Translations under genes and position numbers: made by a program
Notes under the pieces: generated by a model
Databases searched by the model: none
Seen by the model: the letters and a program-made list of their open reading frames with translations, nothing else
Told to the model about the DNA's origin: nothing
In this document: one piece after another, positions 25,402 through 34,123 of the stretch
How the letters are laid out: every line of letters begins with the position of its first letter
Numbering within the stretch: the stretch's first letter is position 1
NCBI RefSeq assembly: GCF_051487185.1
Contig: NZ_JAHVDK010000023.1
Location: 70,174 to 134,173, forward strand
Length of the DNA stretch: 64,000 nucleotides
Direction: 5' to 3'
Origin: Inquilinus limosus_F
GTDB taxonomy: Bacteria; Pseudomonadota; Alphaproteobacteria; DSM-16000; Inquilinaceae

Positions 25402-26793
25402 TCATACCAAGCGGCGGATCGCCCGCTTCCGCCACACCAGCCGGTAGAAGGCGGCCTGGCCCGCGGCCATGACGATGAAGGCGACCGGATAGGCGATCCA
25501 GATGCCGTCGATGCCGATCCGGCGGCTGAGCAGCCAGGCCACCGGCACCTCGACGGCGAGGATGGCGAAGAGCGAGATTGCCGTCGGCGCCAGCACCGTG
25601 CCGCTGGCCCGCATCACCGCAGCGATCACGCCGGCGACGCCGAAGACGATGTAGCTCCACAGCGTGATGTGCAGCAGGTTCTGCGCCAGATCAATCACCG
25701 GCGGGCTGGTCAGGAACAGCCCCATCAGCGTGCGCGAGAACAGGTAGCAGACCGCCACCAGCCCGCCGGTGACGGCCAGGTTGAGCAGCAGGCCGGTGCG
25801 GGTGATGGCGCCGAGCCGGTCGACATGCCCGCCGCCGATCGCCTGGGCGCCGAAGATCGAGGCGGTGATGGCGATCGAGATCGCCGGGAACTGGACGTAG
25901 CTGACCACCTGGTTGACCGCGCCATAGGCGGCGGTGGCGTCGGAGCCGAAGCCGTTGACGAAGGACAGCACCGCGACCTCGGCCAGCGACACCAGCACCA
26001 GCTGCACGCCCGAGGGCAGGCCGATGCGCAGCACACCGGCGAGGATACGGGGGTCGATCCAGAGATGGCGCAGCAGGACGGCGTCCGGCGCCAGGGCGTG
26101 GCCGCGACGGCGGAGGTGGAAGGCCAGCCAGACCAGGGCGGCGAGGAAGGAGACGATCGACGCGTAGGCGCCGCTGAGCACCCCGACCTGCGGCAGCCCG
26201 GCCCAGCCGCGGATCAGCGCCGGGGTCAGGACCAGGCCGATCACCGTCTGCAGCGCCAGCACCAGGAGCGGCGTCACAGTGTCGCCGACGCCGCGCATCA
26301 TCGAGGTCATCAGGATGAACACGAACAGCCCCGGCATGGCGATCAGCATGATCCGGGCATATTCGGTGGCGTCGGCCAGGATGTCGGCCGGCGTGCCGAC
26401 CGCGGCCAGCAGCGGCCGGGTGAAGGCGCCGCCGAACAGCGCGACGACGAGACCGGCCAGGATGGTGACCGTGAGCGCGGTGCCGGCCACCGCCTTGACC
26501 TTCTCCGGCTCCCGCGCGCCACAGGCCTGGCCGATCAGCACCGAGGCGCCGGCGCCGAGGCCGATGATGAAGGAGATGAAGAAGAACAGGATCGGGAAGA
26601 AGGCCGAGACGGCGGCGAGCGCGCCGACCCCGATCATCTGGCCGAGATAGATGTTGTTGACGGTGCCGGACAACCCCTGCAGCACGTTGCTGAGCATCAT
26701 CGGCCCAAGGAACAGCAGGAACGCCCTCCACAGGGGCGGCGCCGCGGCGACAGGGCCCGTGGCGGCCGCGCCGCGGCCAGTCGCGTTCGACAT
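25402..26793 (-). CDS. MATE family efflux transporter
   Basis: A 463-residue inner-membrane protein with 12 predicted helices. The family start WRAFLLFLGPMMLSNVLQGL and the pattern GTVNNIYLGQMIGVGALAAV are clear, and the second half repeats the fold (IPLGVQLVLV-like, here LPSGVQLVLVSLAEVAVLSF). MATE proteins export cationic drugs or metabolites using Na+ or H+. AAGGGG precedes the ATG at 26793. It lies 11 bases downstream of the DUF2239 gene and probably shares its promoter at 27436-27464, under control of the divergent TetR protein. Confidence 0.9.
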   Translation of the reverse strand: MSNATGRGAAATGPVAAAPPLWRAFLLFLGPMMLSNVLQGLSGTVNNIYLGQMIGVGALAAVSAFFPILFFFISFIIGLGAGASVLIGQACGAREPEKVKAVAGTALTVTILAGLVVALFGGAFTRPLLAAVGTPADILADATEYARIMLIAMPGLFVFILMTSMMRGVGDTVTPLLVLALQTVIGLVLTPALIRGWAGLPQVGVLSGAYASIVSFLAALVWLAFHLRRRGHALAPDAVLLRHLWIDPRILAGVLRIGLPSGVQLVLVSLAEVAVLSFVNGFGSDATAAYGAVNQVVSYVQFPAISIAITASIFGAQAIGGGHVDRLGAITRTGLLLNLAVTGGLVAVCYLFSRTLMGLFLTSPPVIDLAQNLLHITLWSYIVFGVAGVIAAVMRASGTVLAPTAISLFAILAVEVPVAWLLSRRIGIDGIWIAYPVAFIVMAAGQAAFYRLVWRKRAIRRLV

Positions 26794-26804
26794 GATGATC
26801 CCCT

Positions 26805-27401
26805 TCAGGCCGTCTTCGCGGCGTCGAAAGCGGAGACGGCCAAGCGCCGGGCATGGTCGCGGATGTCGGCCGGCCACGCCTCGGTCAGCGCGACGAAGCG
26901 GTCGCGGTCCGGCGCGAACAGGGCGCGCGCCGCCTCCTCGAAGCCGGGCCGGTCGCCGGCCATCGCCGCCATGAAACGATAGGCGGCCTCCTGAGCCCGG
27001 CGGCTGCGGTCCTGCCCCTCGCCGGCCCGCCGCGCCTCCTCCACCAGGCGGCGCAGCGTCACCGAGGCGCCGCCGGGCTGGCGGGCCAGCCAGTCCCAGT
27101 GCCGCGGCAGCAGCGTCACCTCGCGGGCGACGACGCCGAGCTTCGGCCGGCCGGGGCCGCGCGGCGCCTCGGGCTCCGCCGCCCGCGGCAGGCGGGCCAG
27201 CACCTCGGCCTCGCTGCCGCGCAGGTCGAGCTCGACCGGCCGGCTGGTGGCGTCGTCGAAGACCAGGACCGGAATGGCATCGTCGCGATCGGCGGCCCGC
27301 TTCACCGCCAGCGCCACCTCGGCCAGCGGGCCGGAGGCGATGCGGCGGACGCCCTGGAAGGCGGTGCAGGTCGGGACGGACGGATCGGTGTTCTGGGTCA
27401 C
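26805..27401 (-). CDS. DUF2239 family protein
   Basis: A 198-residue soluble protein of the DUF2239 family (PF09998). The conserved block is GRPKLGVVAREVTLLPRHWD followed by WLARQPGGASVTLRRLVEEA; the N-terminal half has FQGVRRIASGPLAEVA. Function is unknown. The GTG at 27401 is chosen because GGGAGGGG lies five bases upstream; the frame continues further but those codons overlap the promoter. It is the first gene of an operon with the MATE pump, and a TetR regulator is divergent. Confidence 0.85.
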   Translation of the reverse strand: MTQNTDPSVPTCTAFQGVRRIASGPLAEVALAVKRAADRDDAIPVLVFDDATSRPVELDLRGSEAEVLARLPRAAEPEAPRGPGRPKLGVVAREVTLLPRHWDWLARQPGGASVTLRRLVEEARRAGEGQDRSRRAQEAAYRFMAAMAGDRPGFEEAARALFAPDRDRFVALTEAWPADIRDHARRLAVSAFDAAKTA

Positions 27402-27435
27402 GGCGCCCCTCCCTGCGGCGCGATGGAAGCGGCGC

Positions 27436-27464
27436 TTTATACCCGGGTGAAAATGGCTCGTCAA
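27436..27464 (-). promoter_or_regulatory. Sigma70-type promoter of the DUF2239-MATE operon
   Basis: On the minus strand TTGACG (27464-27459) and TATAAA (27441-27436) are separated by exactly 17 bases, a near-consensus promoter. Transcription would start about 25-30 bases before the GTG of the DUF2239 gene. An ACCCGGGT box lies within the spacer and another just upstream of the -35 box, so binding there would block RNA polymerase. Confidence 0.7.
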
Positions 27465-27482
27465 TTCCACCCGGGTAAAAAT
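27441..27482 (-). promoter_or_regulatory. Twin operator boxes (ATTTTnACCCGGGT) for the divergent TetR regulator
   Basis: Two 14-base direct repeats, ACCCGGGTGAAAAT (27441-27454) and ACCCGGGTAAAAAT (27469-27482), start 28 bases apart. Each contains the 8-base palindrome ACCCGGGT. One overlaps the promoter spacer, the other sits upstream of the -35 box. Their position between a TetR gene and its likely targets is the usual layout of a local repressor; binding by this TetR is inferred. Confidence 0.55.
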
Positions 27483-27555
27483 CGTCGCATTCGGGTTTCG
27501 GTGACGCCGGGCTCTGCGCTTATATAAATAGCCGTTCACTTACAAAGACGAGCCC

Positions 27556-28305
27556 ATGCCCCGGCCCCGCACCATTCCCGACGAAGCCCTGCTCGACGGC
27601 GCCCTGGCGGTGATGCGCCGGGCCGGGCCGGAGGGCATGACCTTCGCCGCGGTGGCGGCCGAGACCGGGCTGTCGGCGGCGACGCTGGTGCAGCGCTTCG
27701 GCAGCAAGGCGGCGATGGTCCAGGCGGCGCTGCTGCGTGCCTGGGACCTGCTGGACGCCCGCACCGCCGCGGCCGATGCGGCGGCGCCACCGACCCCGCT
27801 TGGGGCGGTCGAGCTGCTGGTCGCGCTGTCCGGCGACTACGGCGAGGGCGACGCCTACGCCGAGGGGCTGCTGGTGCTGCGCGAGGATCTGCGCGACCCG
27901 GCGCTGCGCCGCCGCGGCGCCGCCTGGGGCGAGGCGCTGGCGGCGGCGCTCGGCCGGCGCCTGGCCGACGGCTCCGGCCCGCGGCCGGATCTCGGCCGGC
28001 TGATGGCGGCGCAGTGGCAGGGCGCGGTGCTGTGGTGGGGCTTCGAGCGCGGCCGCCGGCTGCCCGAGGCGGTGTCGGCGGAGCTGGAGGAATGGTGCCG
28101 GGCGGTCGGATCTCGCATAGACACCGAGCCCAGCAGACGGGCCGGAGCCGCCCCCTCACCCGAAATCGCTGGCGCGATTTCGACCTCTCCCCAAGGAGAG
28201 GTGTATGAGGCGCCGCGTCGATTCCCCTCTCCTCGGGGAGAGGGAGGGGCCCGACGCCGAAGGCGGCGGGAGGGTGAGGGGGATCCGGGCAATGCCGTCG
28301 GATAG
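27556..28305 (+). CDS. TetR/AcrR family transcriptional regulator
   Basis: A 249-residue regulator whose N terminus is a TetR helix-turn-helix (residues 8-55, MTFAAVAAETGLSAATLVQR). It is divergent from the DUF2239-MATE operon and probably represses it. The natural ligand domain seems to end near residue 195; from about residue 200 the reading frame runs into a palindromic repeat and encodes an odd Pro/Gly/Arg-rich tail (TSPQGEV, PSPRGEGGARRRRRREGEG). A weak promoter, GTGACG-16-TATAAA, lies at 27501-27528. Confidence 0.85.
   Translation: MPRPRTIPDEALLDGALAVMRRAGPEGMTFAAVAAETGLSAATLVQRFGSKAAMVQAALLRAWDLLDARTAAADAAAPPTPLGAVELLVALSGDYGEGDAYAEGLLVLREDLRDPALRRRGAAWGEALAAALGRRLADGSGPRPDLGRLMAAQWQGAVLWWGFERGRRLPEAVSAELEEWCRAVGSRIDTEPSRRAGAAPSPEIAGAISTSPQGEVYEAPRRFPSPRGEGGARRRRRREGEGDPGNAVG
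28150..28281. repeat. Palindromic intergenic repeat, copy 2, inside the tetR reading frame
   Basis: This is the same element as at 10515-10650: CCCCCTCACCCGAAATCGC at the start, CCTCTCCCCAAGGAGAGG and CCCCTCTCCTCGGGGAGAGG in the middle and GGGAGGGTGAGGGGG at the end. It covers the last 45 or so codons of the TetR gene and ends 63 bases before the convergent Na/Pi gene ends, so it has apparently extended the TetR protein. Confidence 0.85.
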
Positions 28306-28343
28306 CCAAGAATGGCTGGTATCAGAACCCCGATCGGCCGCCA

Positions 28344-30014
28344 TCAGGCGCCGCCGCCGTTGCCGTCGGCGACCCGGCTGGGCAGCAGCTCGCCCGCGCG
28401 CTCCAGCACCGGATAGGCCGCGGCCGCCACGATATGGCCGTTGATCCGCTTCATGTCGCGCAGGATGTCGAGATGCAGCGCGCTGGTTTCCGCCGTGTCG
28501 CGGCGGCCGGCGCGCAGCCTCTCGAAATGCGACTGCGTCGCCGCCGCCTCGAGGTCGCGGAACGCCACCTTCTCATCGACCAGCAGGCGTGCGGCGCGGC
28601 GGTCGTCGGTCATGAACAGCGACGCCGCGATGCGCAGATTGGTGACGAGGCGCTCCATCATCGCCAGCAGCTCCGCCTCCCCCTCGGGCGAGAACATGAG
28701 CCCGCGCTTCAGCCGCTTCGCCGCATGCGGCAGCAGGTTGCTGTCGACCACGTCGCCCGCCTGCTCCATGTTCATCGCGAAGTTCAGGATCTCGTCGAGC
28801 CGGCGGTGGTCGGATTCGCTGAGCGATTCCGGGTCGATCGAGGTGAGATAGGTCTTGATCGCGGTGTTGAGGTGGTCGAGCACGTCATCCATCCGCCGCG
28901 TCTCGGCGATCAGCCTGCGGTTGCCCTTGTGCAGCGCGTCGCGGGCGCCGTGCAGCATCGATTCCAGCACGTCGGACAGGCGCAGCGCCTCGCGCGCGGC
29001 GCCACCGAGGGCGACGATCGGCGTCTCCCGCGCCGCCGCGTCGAGATAGAGCGGCCGCGACGGGTCGGCCGGGTCGACACGGCGCGGCAGCAGGCGCTGC
29101 AGCAGCGCCGCGTAGGGCGTGAGCAACGGGAAGAAGACGACCGCCAGCGCCAGGTTGAACAGGGTGTGGAAATCGGCCACGGCGCGGACGCTGTCGGTAT
29201 CGATCATCGCCATCAGCTGGCCGATCGGGCCCAGCAGGGCCAGCGCCGCGACCACGCCGATCGCGCGGTTGACGAGATTGCCCACCGGCAGCCGCCGGGC
29301 GGCGGGATCGTCGCCCGACACCCCTTCGATCACCGGGTTGATCGCGGTGCCGAGATTGGCGCCCAGCACCAGGGCGAAGGCCGCTTCCGGCGGCACCACG
29401 CCGTTGGCGGCGAGCGACATCACCAGGAGCACGGTGGCGACGGAGGAATGCACCGCCCAGGTGAAGGCGGCGGCCAGCAGCACGTCGAGCACCGGCTCGC
29501 TCGAGATCGCGGCCACAAGCAGGCGCAGATTCGGCGCGTCCTCATAAGGCGTCATCAGCGTCAGCAGCTGGTGCAGCGCCATCAGCATCAGGCCGAGCCC
29601 GATGAAGACCCGGCCGAGGTCATGCGTCGGGGTGCTGCTGTCGCGGCGGAACAGCAGGAAGCCGATCAGGATCAGGACCGGCGCGGCGGCCGCCACGTCG
29701 AAGGACAGGATCTGCACGATCAGCGTGGTGCCGACATTGGCGCCCAGCATCACCGCCAGCGCCGGCACCAGCTCCACCAGGCCACCGGCGGCGAAGCCCG
29801 CCACCATCAGCCCGGTGGCCGTGCTGCTCTGCAGCACCGCGGTGACGCCGATGCCGGCGAGAAAGGCCCGGAACCGGTTCTTCAAGGCGCTGCCGAGGAT
29901 GGCGTGCAGCTTCGGACCGAAGGTGCGCTGGATGCCCGTCTGCACCATATGCGTGCCCCACAGCAGCAGGGCGATGAAGCCGGCCAGGTCGATCAGGGTG
30001 ATGGGAAGACTCAT
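28344..30014 (-). CDS. Na/Pi cotransporter family protein
   Basis: A 556-residue protein. The membrane part has the two inverted Na/Pi (NptA/PF02690) repeats, each with a QSS motif: TAVLQSSTATGLMVAGFAAG and, in the second half, TWAVHSSVATVLLVMSLAAN with NLGTAINPV. The C-terminal 200 residues form a PhoU-like helical bundle (LSESDHRRLDEILNFAMNME). It takes up phosphate with Na+. Distances suggest a stand-alone gene; its convergent neighbour is TetR. Confidence 0.9.
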   Translation of the reverse strand: MSLPITLIDLAGFIALLLWGTHMVQTGIQRTFGPKLHAILGSALKNRFRAFLAGIGVTAVLQSSTATGLMVAGFAAGGLVELVPALAVMLGANVGTTLIVQILSFDVAAAAPVLILIGFLLFRRDSSTPTHDLGRVFIGLGLMLMALHQLLTLMTPYEDAPNLRLLVAAISSEPVLDVLLAAAFTWAVHSSVATVLLVMSLAANGVVPPEAAFALVLGANLGTAINPVIEGVSGDDPAARRLPVGNLVNRAIGVVAALALLGPIGQLMAMIDTDSVRAVADFHTLFNLALAVVFFPLLTPYAALLQRLLPRRVDPADPSRPLYLDAAARETPIVALGGAAREALRLSDVLESMLHGARDALHKGNRRLIAETRRMDDVLDHLNTAIKTYLTSIDPESLSESDHRRLDEILNFAMNMEQAGDVVDSNLLPHAAKRLKRGLMFSPEGEAELLAMMERLVTNLRIAASLFMTDDRRAARLLVDEKVAFRDLEAAATQSHFERLRAGRRDTAETSALHLDILRDMKRINGHIVAAAAYPVLERAGELLPSRVADGNGGGA

Positions 30015-30183
30015 CCGCGGACCATCCTCGGGCCTCGAAAGGCAGTCGCCTCCGTTCTTGTCTTCACATAGCTTGGATCGGGCGGGCCGCGTCGAGGCCG
30101 GATGATCGGAACGGCGGGAACATTTGGATGGTTCCCGATTTGGTCGGGCCGATCAAGGCCGGGCGCGGTGGCGGAGGAAGGTG

Positions 30184-30636
30184 ATGCCGGGCAAGAGGAA
30201 AGCCGTCCGCGTACAGCACGCGGCCCTGCCCTACCGGGTCGGGCCGGACGGCGTGATCGAGATCCTGCTCGTCACCTCGCGCGAGACGCGGCGCTGGATC
30301 ATCCCGAAGGGCTGGCCGATCAAGGGGCTGAAGCCGTCCAAATCCGCCGCCCGCGAGGCCTATGAGGAGGCCGGGGTGCGCGGCGCGGTCGGGTCGAAGC
30401 CGATCGGCAGCTTCGTCTACGACAAATGGCTGGAGGAGGGGGTGAGCGTGCCCTGCGAGGTCAGCGTCTTCCCCCTGAAGGTCGAGCGGCAGCACAGAAC
30501 CTGGCCCGAGCACCACGAGCGCGAGACCCGGTGGCTCGCCCCCGAAGAGGCGCTGGACCTGCTGGAGGAGCCGGGCCTGCGCGACCTGGTCGCCGGCTTC
30601 GTCCGCCGGCTGGCGGCGCCCAAGGCCGCCGAATGA
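30184..30636 (+). CDS. NUDIX hydrolase
   Basis: A 150-residue NUDIX protein similar to the diphosphoinositol-polyphosphate type. The box reads GWPIKGLKPSKSAAREAYEE followed by AGV: the metal-binding REAYEE part is intact, while the first Glu of the general consensus is replaced by Leu, as in relatives with the KGWPIKG motif. It hydrolyses a nucleoside or polyphosphate diphosphate bond; the substrate is unknown. GGAGGAAGG precedes the ATG at 30184. Confidence 0.87.
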   Translation: MPGKRKAVRVQHAALPYRVGPDGVIEILLVTSRETRRWIIPKGWPIKGLKPSKSAAREAYEEAGVRGAVGSKPIGSFVYDKWLEEGVSVPCEVSVFPLKVERQHRTWPEHHERETRWLAPEEALDLLEEPGLRDLVAGFVRRLAAPKAAE

Positions 30637-30720
30637 GCCGCAGCCGGCTCGGACCGAGGCGGTTTTGACGGCGGGGCGCTTTGGTGGCAGGGTCCGCGCT
30701 TCCGCAACCGGACGCCCGCT

Positions 30721-31761
30721 ATGAGCCAAATCCAGACGCCTTCGGCCCCGCCCGACACCCTCGACGAGATCCGCGCCCTGCTGCGCCACCTGCCGGGCCC
30801 CGACCTGGAGGCCGGCACGGCGGTGCGCGAGCGCGACCGCCAGCTGACCAAGCCACCCGGATCGCTGGGCCGGCTGGAGGAGCTGGCGGAGTGGATGGCG
30901 GTGTGGCAGGGCCGGCACCCGCCGCAGCTGCGCCGGCCGCGGGTGGCGGTGTTCGCCGGCAATCACGGCGTCGCCGTGGCCCAGGGCGTCTCCGCCTACC
31001 CGGTCGCGGTGACGGCGCAGATGGTGAAGAACTTCATCGCCGGCGGGGCCGCGGTGAACCAGCTGTGCCAGGCCGCGGACAGCGACCTGCGCGTCTACGA
31101 GCTGGACCTGGAGCACCCGACCGCCGACTTCACCATCGCCCCGGCGATGAGCGAGGCCGACTGCGTCCGCGCCATGGCCTACGGCATGATGGCGGTGGAG
31201 CCGGGCATCGACCTGCTGTGCCTGGGCGAGATGGGGATCGGCAACACGACCTCCGGCGCCGCCCTGGCCTGCGCCCTCTTCGGCGGCGACCCGGCGGACT
31301 GGGTCGGCCCCGGCACCGGCGTCGACGCCGCCGGCCTCGCGCGCAAGGCCGAGGTGGTGGCCAAGGGCATCGCCGCCCACGGCAAGGCGATGACCGACCC
31401 GTTCGAGGTGCTGCGCCATCTCGGCGGGCTGGAGCTGGCGGCGATCGTGGGCGCGGTGCTGGCGGCGCGGATGGCGCGCATCCCGGTGCTGCTGGACGGC
31501 TACACCTGCACCGCCGCGGCGGCGGTGCTGTGGGCTGCCGACCGGCACGCGCTGGACCATTGCCAGATCGCCCATGTCTCGGCCGAGCCGGGGCACCGCC
31601 GGCTGCTGGAGCGGCTGGACCGCAGCGCGCTGCTGGACCTCGGCATGCGGCTCGGCGAGGGGTCCGGCGCTGCGCTGGCAATCGGCCTGGTGCGCGGCGC
31701 CCTGGCCTGCCACGAGGGGATGGCGACCTTCGCCCAGGCCGGGGTCAGCAACAAGGACTGA
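30721..31761 (+). CDS. cobT: Nicotinate-nucleotide-dimethylbenzimidazole phosphoribosyltransferase
   Basis: A 346-residue CobT. Motifs: RDRQLTKPPGSLGRLEELAE near the N terminus, FAGNHGVAVAQGVSAYP, LGEMGIGNTTSGAAL and the catalytic Glu in GMRLGEGSGAALA. It transfers phosphoribose from nicotinate mononucleotide to 5,6-dimethylbenzimidazole, making the alpha-ribazole phosphate that CobC and CobS use. It lies about 5.4 kb from cobS-cobC, separated by unrelated genes, so the lower-ligand genes are near but not in one operon. Confidence 0.94.
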   Translation: MSQIQTPSAPPDTLDEIRALLRHLPGPDLEAGTAVRERDRQLTKPPGSLGRLEELAEWMAVWQGRHPPQLRRPRVAVFAGNHGVAVAQGVSAYPVAVTAQMVKNFIAGGAAVNQLCQAADSDLRVYELDLEHPTADFTIAPAMSEADCVRAMAYGMMAVEPGIDLLCLGEMGIGNTTSGAALACALFGGDPADWVGPGTGVDAAGLARKAEVVAKGIAAHGKAMTDPFEVLRHLGGLELAAIVGAVLAARMARIPVLLDGYTCTAAAAVLWAADRHALDHCQIAHVSAEPGHRRLLERLDRSALLDLGMRLGEGSGAALAIGLVRGALACHEGMATFAQAGVSNKD

Positions 31762-31775
31762 AAGGCGGATCCGTC

Positions 31776-32231
31776 TTGAGCCCATTGATCCCGAAGGACC
31801 CGGCCTTTCGGGCCCGCATCCAGGCGAGCTTCGAAAAACAGGGGCTGATGCGCACCCTCGGTGCATCGATCCTGCACATCGCGCCGGGGGTGGTCGACAT
31901 CGCGCTGTCGGCAAGCCCTTCGGTGTCGCAGCAGCATGGTTTCATCCATGCCGGCGCGGTGTCGGCCATCGCGGACACCGCCGCAGGCTATGCCGCGCTC
32001 ACCCTCATGCCGCCGGGCGCCGGGGTGCTGACCACCGAGTTCAAGATCAACCTCCTGGCCCCCGCGGCGGGCGAGCGCATCGTGGCGCGGGGGCGCGTCG
32101 TCAAGGCCGGCCGGACGCTGACCGTGGCGCAGACGGAGGTCTTCGCCGAGACGGCCGGGACCCAGAAGCTGGTCGCGCTTCTCACCGCGACCCTGATGGC
32201 GATCGAGGGCCGGGACGGGGTGGCGGATTGA
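31776..32231 (+). CDS. PaaI family thioesterase
   Basis: A 151-residue hotdog-fold thioesterase. The PaaI-type active-site loop is QQHGFIHAGAVSAIADTAAG, with the conserved HGGxxxxxxD-like arrangement and Asp near residue 68, and TEFKINLLAPAAGERI follows. It hydrolyses an acyl- or aryl-CoA. The start is a TTG at 31776 behind AAAGGCGG; no ATG or GTG fits in this frame. It begins 14 bases after cobT. Confidence 0.85.
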   Translation: MSPLIPKDPAFRARIQASFEKQGLMRTLGASILHIAPGVVDIALSASPSVSQQHGFIHAGAVSAIADTAAGYAALTLMPPGAGVLTTEFKINLLAPAAGERIVARGRVVKAGRTLTVAQTEVFAETAGTQKLVALLTATLMAIEGRDGVAD

Positions 32232-32279
32232 GGGGCCGGGCGGTAAGGTTCGGGCGCGCGCACCAGGCTGAGACCCGTC

Positions 32280-34046
32280 TTGAGCACCGATCGCGTGACC
32301 CGCAGGCTTGCCGCCGTCCTGGCGCTCGACATGGTCGGCTATTCCCGCCATGTCGAGGCCGACGAAGCCGGCACCATCGCCCGGCAGAAGGCGCATCGCC
32401 GCGAGCTGATCGAGCCGGCGCTGCGCAGCCATGGCGGCCGCGTGGTCAAGACCACCGGCGACGGCATGCTGGTCGAGTTCGGCAGCGTCGTCGACGCGCT
32501 GGACAGCGCGGTCCGGATCCAGCGCGCGGTCGCCGAGGCCGAGGCCGGGCAGCCGCCCGAGCGCCGCATCCAGTACCGCGCCGGCATCAATCTGGGCGAC
32601 ATCGTCATCGACGGCGACGACATCCTGGGCGACGGCGTCAACATCGCCGCCCGGTTGGAAGGCATGGCCGAGCCCGGCGGCATCTCGATCACCGCCAGCG
32701 TGTTTGACCAGGTGATCGGCAAGCTGGACCTGGCCTTCGACGACCTCGGCCAGCAGCACCTCAAGAACATCCAGAAGCCGGTGCGGGTGTACCGGGTGCG
32801 GCTGGAGCCGGCGGGTGGGGCCGCGGAGGCCGCGCCGGGGGCGGTCGGCGCCCCGGCCCGGCCATCGATCGCGGTGCTGCCATTCCAGGACATGAGCGCC
32901 GAGCGCGACCAGGAATACTTCGCCGACGGCATCGCCGAGGACATCATCACCGGCCTGTCGCGGCACCACGGTTTCCTGGTGATCGCCCGCAACTCCTCCT
33001 TCACCTACAAGGGCCGGGCGGTCGACGTGAAGCAGGTGGGGGCGGAGCTGGGCGTCCGCTACGTGCTGGAGGGCAGCGTGCGCAAGGGCGGCGACCGGAT
33101 GCGGATCACCGCCCAGCTGATCGACGCCGTGACCGGCGCCCATGTCTGGGCCGAGCGCTACGACCGCCGGATCGACGACCTGTTCGCGGTGCAGGACGAA
33201 ATCACCGACAGCATCGTCGGCGTGGTGGCGCCGGAGCTGATCGGCGCCGAGATGCGCCGCGCCCGGCGGCTGGACCCGGCCGCGATGGACGCCTGGGACT
33301 GCGTCATGCGCGCCGCCTGGCACACCTGGCGCCTGACGCCGGAGGACGGCGCCCAGGCCCGCACCTTCGCCGCCCAGGCGATCGCCCTCGACCCCGGCCT
33401 GGCCCGGGCCCGCTCCATCCAGACCATGTGCGACGTCTGGGACGTGCTGTTCGGGCGCAGCGCCGATCCCGGCCGGTCGCTGGCTGCGGCCGACGCGATG
33501 GCGCGCCAAGCGGTGGACCTGGATCCGCGCGACGCGGAGGCGCAGACGGTGCTGGGCATGGTCGCCCTGTTCCTGCGCCGCTTCGACGAGGCCGAGCGGC
33601 GGCTGGAGACGGCGCTGGCGATCAACCCGAACCTGGCCTTCGCCTATATGCTGGGCGGCGGCCACTACGCCCTGTCGGGCGAGAGCGAGAAGGCGCGGCA
33701 GGCGCTGCACACGGCGCTGCGGCTGAGCCCGCGCGACCCCGCCAACCACTGGTGTTACGCCTTCCTCGGCCTGGCCGCCTTCGCTGAGGGCGACGACGAG
33801 CGAGCGGCCGAGCAGGCGCGCCAAGCGCTCCACCTGTACCCGGCCCTCCCGGTGGCCCACCGGCTGCTGGCGGCGGCGCTGTCGGCGCTGGGCCGGACCG
33901 AGGAGGCGAAGGCGGCGTTGGCCGGCCTGCTGGCCGTGGCGCCCGGCGCCACCATCGCCAGCACCCGCGCCGGCGTGCCGTGGAAGCCGCCTGAGGTGAT
34001 GCAGCGCTATCTCGACGCGCTGCGCCGGGCGGGGCTGCCGGAGTAG
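32280..34046 (+). CDS. Adenylate/guanylate cyclase with TolB-like and TPR regions
   Basis: A 588-residue soluble protein. Residues 8-175 are a class III cyclase domain with metal ligands Asp17 (ALDMVGYSRH) and Asp61 (TTGDGMLVEFG) and the late Asn121 and Arg125 (GDGVNIAARLE); the base-selecting Lys seen in typical adenylyl cyclases is missing. Residues 200-330 resemble the TolB/FlgO-like fold (IAVLPFQDMSAERDQEYFAD). The rest is tetratricopeptide-like helices up to residue 588. Start is a TTG at 32280 with a weak ribosome site. Such proteins are numerous in rhizobia; partner and signal are unknown. Confidence 0.87.
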   Translation: MSTDRVTRRLAAVLALDMVGYSRHVEADEAGTIARQKAHRRELIEPALRSHGGRVVKTTGDGMLVEFGSVVDALDSAVRIQRAVAEAEAGQPPERRIQYRAGINLGDIVIDGDDILGDGVNIAARLEGMAEPGGISITASVFDQVIGKLDLAFDDLGQQHLKNIQKPVRVYRVRLEPAGGAAEAAPGAVGAPARPSIAVLPFQDMSAERDQEYFADGIAEDIITGLSRHHGFLVIARNSSFTYKGRAVDVKQVGAELGVRYVLEGSVRKGGDRMRITAQLIDAVTGAHVWAERYDRRIDDLFAVQDEITDSIVGVVAPELIGAEMRRARRLDPAAMDAWDCVMRAAWHTWRLTPEDGAQARTFAAQAIALDPGLARARSIQTMCDVWDVLFGRSADPGRSLAAADAMARQAVDLDPRDAEAQTVLGMVALFLRRFDEAERRLETALAINPNLAFAYMLGGGHYALSGESEKARQALHTALRLSPRDPANHWCYAFLGLAAFAEGDDERAAEQARQALHLYPALPVAHRLLAAALSALGRTEEAKAALAGLLAVAPGATIASTRAGVPWKPPEVMQRYLDALRRAGLPE

Positions 34047-34075
34047 GGCGAGGAGAGCGGGCCTTTCCCGCTTCA

Positions 34076-34101
34076 GGAGGCCGGCCGCAACGCCGGCCTC
34101 C
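34076..34101. terminator. GC-rich hairpin between convergent cyclase and RTX genes
   Basis: GGAGGCCGGC and GCCGGCCTCC form a perfect 10-base stem around a 6-base loop (CGCAAC). A smaller stem, GCGGG-CCTTT-CCCGC, lies just upstream at about 34057-34071. There is no U-tract, so termination would rest on the stem alone or need Rho, but its place between two converging genes suits a bidirectional terminator. Confidence 0.5.
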
Positions 34102-34123
34102 GCAAAGGGCACTCACCAGGCTG

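Noticed and set aside
31500..34112. 870-codon open frame on the minus strand opposite the second cyclase gene
   Set aside because: Same antisense artefact; the plus-strand frame has clear cyclase and TPR motifs.
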